In this document: positions 1 to 7,830 of the stretch, piece after piece
How positions within the stretch are numbered: position 1 is the stretch's first letter
Layout: each line of letters starts with the position of its first letter
From: Nocardiaceae bacterium
GTDB taxonomy: Bacteria > Actinomycetota > Actinomycetes > Mycobacteriales > Mycobacteriaceae
Direction: 5' to 3'
Length of the DNA: 64,000 nt
Assembly: GCA_021372355.1 (NCBI GenBank)
Contig: JAJFUQ010000180.1
Coordinates: 33,985 to 97,984 of the forward strand
Notes under the pieces: model-generated
Database searches by the model: none
The model's input: only the letters and a program-made list of their open reading frames with translations
Told to the model about the DNA's origin: nothing
Translations under genes and position numbers: made by a program

Positions 1-889
1 AGAACCCCTCGTTTTCGAGCAGGCGACGCAATCGCAGAATCGGGTCGCGGGCCTTCCAGATTTCGAGCTCGGCCTGCGCCCGATAGCGGGTCGGATCATC
101 CGACGTGGTGTGCGGGCCCATCCGGTAGGTGAGCGCTTCGATGTAGAACGGACCGTTGCCTTCGCGAACGTGTTGGACAGCCATGCGGGTCACGGCGAGG
201 ACCGCGAGAACGTCGTTCCCGTCGACCTGGACACTGGGGATGCCGTAGCCAGTAGCGCGTTGGGCCAACGGGGTCGAGCTCTGCGTCGTCACCGGAACGC
301 TGATTGCCCAGTGGTTGTTCTGGCAGAAGAACACCAGCGGAACCGACCACGTGCTCGCGAAGACCATGGCCTCAGCCATGTCACCCTGGCTGGTCGCGCC
401 GTCGCCGAAGTAGGTCATCACGGCGATGTCGGCGCCGTCGAGGTGCGCGCCGTACGCATATCCGGTCGCGTGCAATCCCTGGGAGCCGACCACGATGCCC
501 GGATTGGTGATGTTGAACTCGTAGGGGTCCCAGTTCGACAACGTGGCGCCTCGCCACATCGGCAGGATGTCCGACGGTGCAACGCCGCGGCAGTAGGCGA
601 CACCAGTTTCGCGGTAGCTCTGGAAGACGAAGTCGTCAGGTTCGAGAGCGTGTGCAGACCCGACCTGCGCGGCTTCCTGTCCAAGTAGGGGCACCCACAA
701 CGACAGCTCGCCCTGGCGCTGAAGTGCGGTTGCTTCGGCATCGATGCGTCGGACGACGACGAGATCTTCATAAAGTTGACGCAGTTGCGTCGGCCCGATA
801 TCGCTGACCATTCGGCTGTACTCGCGATTGAGTACGCGCCGCCCATCGGGCTGGATCAGCTGAACGGGATAAGTGCTTTTGACACTCAT
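1..889 (-). CDS. 2-oxoacid dehydrogenase E1 component, alpha subunit (pyruvate or branched-chain type), 3' end outside the window
   Basis: This thiamine-diphosphate-dependent subunit decarboxylates a 2-oxoacid and passes the acyl group to the lipoyl E2 of the complex. Read on the minus strand from ATG at 889, the protein begins MSVKSTYPVQLIQPDG and stays open to the window edge (about 296 residues; family length is near 360). The TPP-binding signature starts with GDGAT near residue 159 and ends with the paired Asn of CQNN about 28 residues later. A strong AAGGAGG ribosome site precedes the start. E1 beta and E2 genes would be expected beyond the left edge. Whether the substrate is pyruvate or branched-chain oxoacids cannot be decided here. 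Confidence 0.9.
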   Translation of the reverse strand, partial: MSVKSTYPVQLIQPDGRRVLNREYSRMVSDIGPTQLRQLYEDLVVVRRIDAEATALQRQGELSLWVPLLGQEAAQVGSAHALEPDDFVFQSYRETGVAYCRGVAPSDILPMWRGATLSNWDPYEFNITNPGIVVGSQGLHATGYAYGAHLDGADIAVMTYFGDGATSQGDMAEAMVFASTWSVPLVFFCQNNHWAISVPVTTQSSTPLAQRATGYGIPSVQVDGNDVLAVLAVTRMAVQHVREGNGPFYIEALTYRMGPHTTSDDPTRYRAQAELEIWKARDPILRLRRLLENEGF

Positions 890-964
890 CACCCCTCCTT
901 GTTGTGCAGCATGTGTCGCTGTACTCAATAGGATGCGCCGAAAAGTCAGAACCGGCCACCATGA

Positions 965-1633
965 TCAACATTTACGTGAAACACGCTGTACTGCTTGGTA
1001 GTCCGCTGCAGTGACCGGTAGGTCGTAACGGAGTGAAGCGGCCAGATATTTGGTGACATAAAAGCATCTGTACGCCGGTTCCGGGAGCCATTCGCTCGGC
1101 GTCGAGTCGCCTTTCGATTGGTTCTCGTCGCCGCGCACCGCGAGAAGGTTCGCTTCGAGGTCGTTGGCGAATCGCATCCTCTTGTCGAGAGTCCACTGCG
1201 AAGCGCCCAAATCCCACGCCGCCGCGAGCGGAACGACGTGATCGATCTGCACGTCTCCCGAGCGGGAACGGCTGAATTCGACCTCTTGGCCGGAGTACGG
1301 GTCATGGAGGATCCCGCTGAGAACGACGCAGTCATGGGTGCCTGGTTTGAATGCGACGGTCGTCAACTGCGCAGCGAGGACGTTGTTCCGGGTATCGCAT
1401 CCATCGTGACCGCCGGGCGCGTCGGTGTCGTCCGACCACGCTGGGCCGAAGACGCATCCGGCGCCCGCTTTGCAGCTGCGTTCGTAACCGGGGACGTCGG
1501 GACGGTGATCGACGACGCGGACAGCCGACAGCAGCCTTTCGACTTCGCTGCGCGGCGGACTGCCCGGTGCCGGCGGGACTGCAGCACAGCCCGCCAGCAC
1601 CAAGGCAACACACGCGATTGCGAGTCGAATCAT
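965..1633 (-). CDS. Exported lipoprotein with HNH-nuclease-like DUF1524 (GmrSD C-terminal type) domain
   Basis: The 222-residue protein starts with a short hydrophobic signal ending in the lipobox LAGC, so it should be anchored outside the membrane. The second half carries the HNH-like pattern of the DUF1524/GmrSD C-terminal family: IDHVVPLAAAWDLGA, then NDLEANLLAV and NQSKGDSTPSEWLP. These supply the His, Asn and Lys/Asp positions of a metal-dependent nuclease fold. Its start overlaps the stop of the upstream gene by ATGA, so the two are co-transcribed. Nuclease activity is a family inference. The target, perhaps extracellular DNA, is unknown. Confidence 0.8.
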   Translation of the reverse strand: MIRLAIACVALVLAGCAAVPPAPGSPPRSEVERLLSAVRVVDHRPDVPGYERSCKAGAGCVFGPAWSDDTDAPGGHDGCDTRNNVLAAQLTTVAFKPGTHDCVVLSGILHDPYSGQEVEFSRSRSGDVQIDHVVPLAAAWDLGASQWTLDKRMRFANDLEANLLAVRGDENQSKGDSTPSEWLPEPAYRCFYVTKYLAASLRYDLPVTAADYQAVQRVSRKC

Positions 1634-2532
1634 GCGGTCTTGCTGACCGGCGCGAAGAGCCGCACGAGTTCCGACGCCGAGGACGCGCTCACCTCGTCAG
1701 TGACCAACGCGCCCAGCGCGAACATCATCCGGTCGTCGAATCGCCAGGTTTCCTGTCGGGATTCGCCGGCCGCGACGAGGTAGGCGTGCTCTGCGACCTC
1801 ACGCTTGCCGGCGAAGAACGCCGCGATTCCTGCAGCTACCACGGCTTCGACGCGCGCCTGACCGGACAGCTGTTTCGCCGCGGCGGTGAAAACCCCCATG
1901 GCCTTCGCCGGGGCGACGTCGATCGCCCGGATTGCCTCATCTCGGCTGTCCTCCGAGTACATCAGCACACCACCGGTCCGCGCGTAGTCGTGGATTTCCC
2001 GTCCGGCGGCGATGCTGCGTGCGAATCGTTCGAGGGGTGCCTCGATCGACTTGAACCGCGTTGGTTTGGCATAGCTCCAATCGTTGCGGCAGAAGGTCTC
2101 GGAGAATCCGCAGAACTCCCAGTGCCCGAGGAAGCGGTGCGCGGAGTGCACGACCGACCGTTCGACGTGCCCGTGGGTACCGCTGATGTATTCATCCCAG
2201 GAACCGGACTGAAGCGAATCGACGCCGATCAGCATGTGCGGAGACGGAAGATAGAAGCTCGCGGCGCGGCTGAGTACTGCCACCGGATTGTGGCAGACCG
2301 CAACCAGGACGGTCGACGTGGCTTGTGCCCGGTTCTTCGCCTCTTGTGCGTACTCGCGCAGAGTTTCATCGCTGGCGTGCGCCGTCAGACACGCGATGCC
2401 CGCGAGCTGGCCGTTCGGATGCAGCAGCAGCGAGAACAGCGTCTCGTGCGGACCCGAGTCGTACGCGTCCGCGTACATCAGTCGGAGTCCGCTGACGACG
2501 TCGGACGGGTTCGGAAAGGTGTTTTTCATCAA
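1630..2532 (-). CDS. Protein of unknown function, possibly DUF4192-like
   Basis: This 300-residue protein has no clear signal peptide or membrane segment, and I do not recognise its family with certainty. Its make-up is a mixed alpha/beta first half (around VLVAVCHNPVAVL) followed by an Ala-rich helical second half (AIRAIDVAPAKAMGVF, ARVEAVVAAGIAAFF). This is loosely like actinobacterial DUF4192 proteins, but that link is weak. It is the first gene of a two-gene operon with the HNH-like lipoprotein (ATGA overlap). It is divergent from the GNAT gene, with about 117 bp between them. The ATG at 2532 is used; ATG 2529 is an equal alternative. Confidence 0.7.
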   Translation of the reverse strand: MMKNTFPNPSDVVSGLRLMYADAYDSGPHETLFSLLLHPNGQLAGIACLTAHASDETLREYAQEAKNRAQATSTVLVAVCHNPVAVLSRAASFYLPSPHMLIGVDSLQSGSWDEYISGTHGHVERSVVHSAHRFLGHWEFCGFSETFCRNDWSYAKPTRFKSIEAPLERFARSIAAGREIHDYARTGGVLMYSEDSRDEAIRAIDVAPAKAMGVFTAAAKQLSGQARVEAVVAAGIAAFFAGKREVAEHAYLVAAGESRQETWRFDDRMMFALGALVTDEVSASSASELVRLFAPVSKTA

Positions 2533-2649
2533 AGGTCCCTTCTCCGGTGAGTGCGCCGCGCAGTTCTGCGGCGACGCGGACGATCATGGACTGCCCCTCG
2601 GACAAGTCGCCGCCGCGAACGGTTCGGGTGGTCCGGTAGAACGTCAGAT

Positions 2650-3129
2650 ATGTCCCACGATGTACGCCCCGCGCAGAAGTCCGATGTTCCGGCGATCGTC
2701 GAACTGATTCACGATTTGGCGAGCTACGAGCGCTTGGCGTCGGAATGCACGGTCACCGCGGCTCAGATGGAAACTGCACTATTTGAAAAAGTTCCGAAAG
2801 TTTTCGCCCATGTGGCCACTGAGGCTGGTGAGGTTGTCGGAATAGCCGTCTGGTTCTTGAGCTTCAGCACGTGGGACGGGGTCCACGGCGTGTATCTCGA
2901 AGACTTGTACGTACGACCCGAGAACCGTGGCGCGGGCCATGGACTCCGGCTTCTGGCGGAGCTTGCGAAAGAGTGTGTCGAAAATGGCTACACGCGACTG
3001 GGCTGGTCGGTCCTCGACTGGAACGCACCGTCGATTGCCTTCTACGAGTCGATTGGTGCTGCAGCACAGAGCGAGTGGACCGGATACCGGCTCTCCGGTC
3101 CGGCGCTGACCGCGCTCGCGGGACTCTGA
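2650..3129 (+). CDS. GNAT-family N-acetyltransferase (diamine/thialysine acetyltransferase-like)
   Basis: This cytosolic acetyl-CoA-dependent acetyltransferase has 159 residues, a typical single-domain GNAT length. The order of elements is the family one: the N-terminal IRPAxxxD-like stretch (VRPAQKSDVPAIVELIHDLASYE), the beta4 LEDLYVRPENRGAG motif that holds the pyrophosphate of acetyl-CoA, and the C-terminal NAPSIAFYESIGA motif. The ELIHDLASYE and YLEDLYV stretches resemble spermidine/thialysine acetyltransferases, so a small amine is the likely substrate. The ATG at 2650 is chosen because it starts the conserved domain. Upstream in-frame codons read an Arg-rich stretch unlikely to be protein. 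Confidence 0.85.
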   Translation: MSHDVRPAQKSDVPAIVELIHDLASYERLASECTVTAAQMETALFEKVPKVFAHVATEAGEVVGIAVWFLSFSTWDGVHGVYLEDLYVRPENRGAGHGLRLLAELAKECVENGYTRLGWSVLDWNAPSIAFYESIGAAAQSEWTGYRLSGPALTALAGL

Positions 3130-3166
3130 CTGCGCGGTTACACGTGCGCACCGTCGTTCGGTCCGC

Positions 3167-3194
3167 TCCTCGCTCCTTCGTCGCTGCGATGCTC
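3167..3194 (+). repeat. Copy 1 of a short dispersed intergenic repeat
   Basis: The stretch TCCTCGCTCCT followed two bases later by GTCGCTGCGATGCTC is shared, almost base for base, with 19715-19743. Here it lies in the gap between the acetyltransferase and helicase genes, within a pyrimidine-rich region that continues to 3210. Its function is unknown. Confidence 0.5.
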
Positions 3195-3247
3195 CCTCCT
3201 CCTCCTCCTTGCACAACCTGTCGTAGGGCAGTGATTGGATAGTCGGC

Positions 3248-6031
3248 ATGTTGCACGGGTACTGGTCGATCGGACGGGGACTCTTGCTGTGGCAAGACGA
3301 CCTCGAGCCGGAACCGACCGGTCCACTCGGAGAACTTGCCCGGACCCAGAAGTTCCGCCACACGATCGCCGTCAAAGTCCCGGGCGAGCTTGCGTCACCC
3401 CGTTCGGCCTACGCGTCGTCGCCAGATCGTGCGGCCCGCCTGCTGCTTACCGCCGGCGAGGACGTCGGCCTCGCCGGGGACCTTCGCTACCTGCGACACG
3501 TGGCTCGCGGCATCGAGGCATGGGTGCGCGCCGGCCGGATCGTGCCAGAGATCCATCGGGCAGAGGGGGAGTGGTGGGCACGCTGGTGTCTGGTCGGCGG
3601 GGCTCCCCAGCGTGCGTGGCTGGCCGAACTCGCGGCGGCGATGCCGGTTGTCCAACAAGCCGAGGGCACCGCGCACGACGTCCTCGCGGATATCTGTCGC
3701 GAGCTGACGGGGCCCATCGCAGCGTCGATCATCGGGGCACCGCGTACCGAGTACCCGCTGGCGACGGCGCTGGTCACCGGAGATCCGATCCCCCTTGCCA
3801 CCCATCAGATGGGCACTGTTCTCCAACAGTGGCGGGAGACGCTGCGGGCGGGCGAGCCTGAACTCGTGCTGCGTCTGGGTGAACCAGACGACGACACCCC
3901 TGCGGAGATCGAGGCTCTGTGGCGACTCGAGGTGTGCCTTCGGTCCGAGGGCGAGGCGCCGCGGGCGGTACAGATTCGCGGCGGTGACCCGAAGTTGCTG
4001 CAGATCGCGATCCGCAAGCTCGGCGACGCGATGTCGGTCTATCCGCGTCTACGGGACGTGCCGGCTGACCAGTACACGCTCGATCTACTGCTTCCGACCC
4101 CCGTGGTCATCGACCTCGTGGCACATGGTGCCGAAGCCCTTCGCGCACACGGATTCGAGCTACTGCTTCCGCGAGCCTGGCGCGTGGAGTCACCGACGTT
4201 GCGCGTCAAGGTGAGCTCGTCGCCGACGGTCACGGTGGAGGGGTCCGCGGTCGGGATGAACGAGCTCGTCGACTACGACTGGGAACTCGCACTCGGCGAC
4301 ACCGTGCTGACTCCCGAGGAGATGATTCAGCTCGCCAAGGCGAAGTCGGATCTCGTCCGCCTTCGAGGAAGCTGGGTCCAGGCCGATCATCGAGTCGTTC
4401 ACCAGGCACTTCGGTATCTGGTGTCGCAGGCCGAGGAGCAGCCGACTCTCGGCACACTCATCGGCACGCTGGCCGGCCATGCGCCGCCACCCGTTCCGGT
4501 CGAGGAGATCCAGGCGACCGGCTGGGTCGCGGGGCTGCTCGATGCCCGGCAGAACCCGAGTCCGGTCCCCATTCCGTCGACCTTGAAAGCGACGCTCCGC
4601 CCGTATCAGGAACGCGGTCTGAACTGGCTGGCATTCATGGACCGGCACTCACTCGGTGCCGTGCTGGCGGACGACATGGGTCTTGGTAAGACCGTGCAGG
4701 TGTTGTCCCTGTTGGCACACGAGCGGGAGGAACGGCGACCGTTGCCGACGCTCCTCGTGTGCCCGATGTCGGTCGTCGGAAACTGGCAGCGTGAGGCTGC
4801 GAAATTCGTACCTGGCCTGCAGGTTCTCGTCCACCACGGCGCTGGCCGGCACAGTGGCGACGCCTTCGCTGATGCGGCCGCGAAGGCGGATCTCGTCATC
4901 ACGACGTACGCACTGCTCGCCCGCGATCTCGCCCATCTGAAGGAATCCCGATGGGAGCGGATCGTTCTCGACGAGGCGCAACACGTGAAGAACGCATCGA
5001 CCGGCCAAGCCAAAGCGGCGCGAGCGATACCGGCACGCCACCGCCTCGCGATGACCGGAACCCCGGTCGAGAACCGGCTCGAGGAGCTTCGATCGCTGCT
5101 CGACTTCGTGAATCCCAAGATGCTCGGGTCGGCGCAGGCGTTCCGCGCGCGATTCGCGGTCCCCATCGAGCGGGAGAAGGACGAGTTGGCGGCAGCTCGT
5201 CTGCGGATGGTCACCGGACCGTTCGTGCTCCGGCGGGTGAAAACCGATCCGACGATCATCTCGGACCTGCCCGAGAAGGTCGAGATGACGATTCACGCCA
5301 ACCTCACGAGCGAGCAGGCCGCACTGTACCAAGCAGTCGTCGACGACATGCTCCGCCAGATCGAACAGTCCGAGGGTATGGGGCGCAAGGGTGCGGTGCT
5401 CGCGACGCTGTCGAAGTTGAAGCAGGTGTGCAACCACCCCGCGCACTTCCTCAGCGACGGATCGGGCGTCATGCGGCGCGGTCACCATCGGTCCGGAAAG
5501 CTGGCGCTCGTCGAGGACGTTCTCGATTCGGTGCTCGCTGACGGGGAGAAGGCCTTGCTGTTCACGCAGTTCAAGGAATTCGGCGACCTCGTTGCGCCAT
5601 ATCTCGCCGAGCGATTCGGGATCGAGATCCCGTTTCTTCACGGCGGTGTCAGCAAGTCGAGGCGCGACGAAATGGTCGAGCGTTTTCAGGGGCCGGACGG
5701 TCCACCGATCATGTTGCTGTCGCTCAAGGCCGGCGGCACCGGACTCAACCTCACGGCGGCGAATCACGTCGTTCACCTCGATCGATGGTGGAATCCCGCG
5801 GTCGAGAACCAGGCGACCGACCGAGCCTTCCGGATCGGGCAGCGCAAGGACGTCCAGGTGCGGAAGTTGGTGTGCGTCGGAACGGTCGAGGAGCGCATCG
5901 ACGCGATGCTCGAATCCAAGAAGGAACTCGCGGACCTCGTCGTCGGAACCGGCGAAGGTTGGGTAACCGAGCTCGGCAACGAAGAGTTGCGTGAACTGCT
6001 TCGACTCGACCGAGATGCGGTGGCGGAATGA
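3248..6031 (+). CDS. helZ: SNF2-family helicase/ATPase (HelZ type)
   Basis: This 927-residue Swi2/Snf2 double-stranded DNA translocase has an N-terminal SNF2-associated region (about 1-420). It then carries the helicase core: Walker A DDMGLGKT near 475, the DEAQ box (VLDEAQHVKN) near 573, MTGTPVEN (motif III) near 600, and helicase-C motifs GGTGLNLTAA and DRWWNPAVENQATDRAFRIGQ-type residues near 830-866. It matches mycobacterial HelZ (Rv2101) in architecture and in its partner, the SWIM-finger gene that overlaps its stop by ATGA. The substrate is not established. A role in chromatin-like protein remodelling or DNA repair is inference. Confidence 0.92.
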   Translation: MLHGYWSIGRGLLLWQDDLEPEPTGPLGELARTQKFRHTIAVKVPGELASPRSAYASSPDRAARLLLTAGEDVGLAGDLRYLRHVARGIEAWVRAGRIVPEIHRAEGEWWARWCLVGGAPQRAWLAELAAAMPVVQQAEGTAHDVLADICRELTGPIAASIIGAPRTEYPLATALVTGDPIPLATHQMGTVLQQWRETLRAGEPELVLRLGEPDDDTPAEIEALWRLEVCLRSEGEAPRAVQIRGGDPKLLQIAIRKLGDAMSVYPRLRDVPADQYTLDLLLPTPVVIDLVAHGAEALRAHGFELLLPRAWRVESPTLRVKVSSSPTVTVEGSAVGMNELVDYDWELALGDTVLTPEEMIQLAKAKSDLVRLRGSWVQADHRVVHQALRYLVSQAEEQPTLGTLIGTLAGHAPPPVPVEEIQATGWVAGLLDARQNPSPVPIPSTLKATLRPYQERGLNWLAFMDRHSLGAVLADDMGLGKTVQVLSLLAHEREERRPLPTLLVCPMSVVGNWQREAAKFVPGLQVLVHHGAGRHSGDAFADAAAKADLVITTYALLARDLAHLKESRWERIVLDEAQHVKNASTGQAKAARAIPARHRLAMTGTPVENRLEELRSLLDFVNPKMLGSAQAFRARFAVPIEREKDELAAARLRMVTGPFVLRRVKTDPTIISDLPEKVEMTIHANLTSEQAALYQAVVDDMLRQIEQSEGMGRKGAVLATLSKLKQVCNHPAHFLSDGSGVMRRGHHRSGKLALVEDVLDSVLADGEKALLFTQFKEFGDLVAPYLAERFGIEIPFLHGGVSKSRRDEMVERFQGPDGPPIMLLSLKAGGTGLNLTAANHVVHLDRWWNPAVENQATDRAFRIGQRKDVQVRKLVCVGTVEERIDAMLESKKELADLVVGTGEGWVTELGNEELRELLRLDRDAVAE

Positions 6032-6777
6032 CCTCGTGGCAACAGTACGGACCTCGCCGAAGCGTCCGCGGCGGCGTCGAGGCCAAGTCCCGGTCGGGCA
6101 AGTTCGGCCGCACGTGGTGGGGCCGAACGCTCATCGATACCGTCGAGCGGCTCGCCGAGAAAGGACGGATGAGCCGCGGTCGCAGCTATGCCCGGACCGG
6201 CCAGGTGATCGACTTCCAGGTGTCGGCCGGTGAAGTCGTCGCGGAAGTGCAAGGCAGCCAAAACGATCCGTTCATCGCCCGGTTTCTGGTGCGGACGCTG
6301 GAAGACGACGAAATCGCCGCTCTCGCGTCGACGGTCCGGGAGTCTCCCGGCATGCTTGCCGAGATCGTCTCCGGCTCGCTGCCCGAGGAACTCGGCTCCG
6401 CCTTGTTGCCGGACTCCGGCTCCGACATGGACTTCGACTGTTCCTGCCCGGACATGGGGTACCCGTGTAAACACGTTGCGGCTGCGATCTATCTGCTCGC
6501 GGAGCACCTGGACTCGAATCCGGTCGCGATGCTGACGCTTCGTGGTGTGGACATCGATGCGCTCATCGCGGGGGTGGAGAACGCGGTCGCCGCGACCGAC
6601 GATCCCTACGGCGACCGCATCGTCCTGCCGGCGCTGCCGACTCCGTCCTATGCGCCCGCGCCCGCAGATCTCGATCCGGCGCTACTCCGCCGGGCGCTAC
6701 GGGTGGTCAGCACCGACGAGCGGGCCGTCGCCGCCGGCGCCGAGGAACTCCGATTGCTCTACGCCCGACTCCAATAG
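6028..6777 (+). CDS. SWIM zinc-finger protein, partner of HelZ
   Basis: The 249-residue protein holds one SWIM finger: CSCPDMGYPCKHVAAAIYLL around residues 136-155, the Cys-x-Cys-x(n)-Cys-x-His ligand set, preceded by FDCS. SWIM fingers bind DNA or protein and are repeatedly coupled to SNF2 helicases in bacteria. The gene overlaps helZ by four bases (ATGA), so the two products are made in coordination and probably act together. Its N-terminus is basic (GRTWWGRTLIDTVERLAEKGR) and could contact nucleic acid. Confidence 0.88.
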   Translation: MTSWQQYGPRRSVRGGVEAKSRSGKFGRTWWGRTLIDTVERLAEKGRMSRGRSYARTGQVIDFQVSAGEVVAEVQGSQNDPFIARFLVRTLEDDEIAALASTVRESPGMLAEIVSGSLPEELGSALLPDSGSDMDFDCSCPDMGYPCKHVAAAIYLLAEHLDSNPVAMLTLRGVDIDALIAGVENAVAATDDPYGDRIVLPALPTPSYAPAPADLDPALLRRALRVVSTDERAVAAGAEELRLLYARLQ

Positions 6778-6814
6778 CCGAACGGTTGCCTCTGCGACGT
6801 GTCACGATCGGGCG

Positions 6815-7822
6815 GTGCGGAGATTTGTGCACGGCCTGGCGGGCACCGTCGCGGCCGTCTTGATCGTGGTGATCGCGGTCTTCGTGTGGTGCCAATTCAC
6901 GCCTTGGCCAGGTGCGATGGCCATCCGGGCAGTGTTCACGCACGGTGCCGATCAACGAGCCGAAAAACTGAAGGCGCACACTCCGGCCGGAGTGGCCGTC
7001 ACGAAGGACGTCGAATACCGATCAGGTATGGATCTCGACGTCTACCAGTCGGCGCACAAGGCGGCGAAACCGCGCCCGATCGTCATCTGGGTTCATGGCG
7101 GCGCATGGCTCTCCGGCGACAAGGCCGACGATGCGGTGTACTTCGAGCTTCTCGCCAAGCGCGGCTATGTCGTCGCGGCGCCCAACTACTCGCTCGCGCC
7201 GGATTCGCACTATCCGATTCCGCTCCACGACCTCAACGCGGCGTTCGATTACGTCTCCAAGAACGCGGCGAAGTTCAACGCGGACCCGGCGAAGATCTTC
7301 CTCGCGGGAGACTCAGCGGGCTCGAACCTGTCTGCCCAGATGGCCGCGATCATCACGAACCCCGACTACGCGCGCGAGGTTGGCATCACCCCGACGCTCC
7401 GCCCGGACCAGCTGCGGGGCGTCGTTCTGACCTGCGGGATCTACAAGATGGAGGCATTGGCGGAGCCGGGGGCTGATCTGCCGGCGATCCTCAACTGGGG
7501 CGACGAAACCACCGTGTGGGCGTACACCGGGAAGAAGGAATTCGACGGACCACTCATCCGCCAGATGTCGCCGTTCTACCACGTCAATGCGAGCTTTCCG
7601 CCGACGTTCATCACCGGCGGCAATTCCGATCCGCTGACCGACGGACAGTCGATTCCGTTCGCCAATGAACTGACCAAGCTTGGTGTTTCGGTGACGAAGC
7701 TCTTCTACCCGAAGGACCACGAGCCAAAATTGCCGCACGAGTACCAGTTCAACCTCGACAACGCTGACGGCCAGAACGCGCTGAAAGAAATCAGCGCGTT
7801 CCTGGCCCGTCAGTCAAGCTAG
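6815..7822 (+). CDS. Membrane-anchored alpha/beta hydrolase, esterase/lipase of the HSL-like group
   Basis: The protein (335 residues from GTG 6815) begins with one hydrophobic segment (TVAAVLIVVIAVFVW), a signal anchor or uncleaved signal. The hydrolase fold follows. The oxyanion-hole motif is HGGAW near residue 95, the nucleophile elbow is GDSAGSN near 168, and the acid and His come late (GGNSDPLTDG and KDHEPKLPHE). This is a carboxylesterase pattern with unknown substrate. The upstream open frame overlaps the SWIM gene out of frame and is not protein-like, so the GTG before the hydrophobic segment is taken as start; a second GTG lies at 6827. It converges on icmF with an 8 bp gap. Confidence 0.82.
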   Translation: MRRFVHGLAGTVAAVLIVVIAVFVWCQFTPWPGAMAIRAVFTHGADQRAEKLKAHTPAGVAVTKDVEYRSGMDLDVYQSAHKAAKPRPIVIWVHGGAWLSGDKADDAVYFELLAKRGYVVAAPNYSLAPDSHYPIPLHDLNAAFDYVSKNAAKFNADPAKIFLAGDSAGSNLSAQMAAIITNPDYAREVGITPTLRPDQLRGVVLTCGIYKMEALAEPGADLPAILNWGDETTVWAYTGKKEFDGPLIRQMSPFYHVNASFPPTFITGGNSDPLTDGQSIPFANELTKLGVSVTKLFYPKDHEPKLPHEYQFNLDNADGQNALKEISAFLARQSS

Positions 7823-7830
7823 AACCGGTC

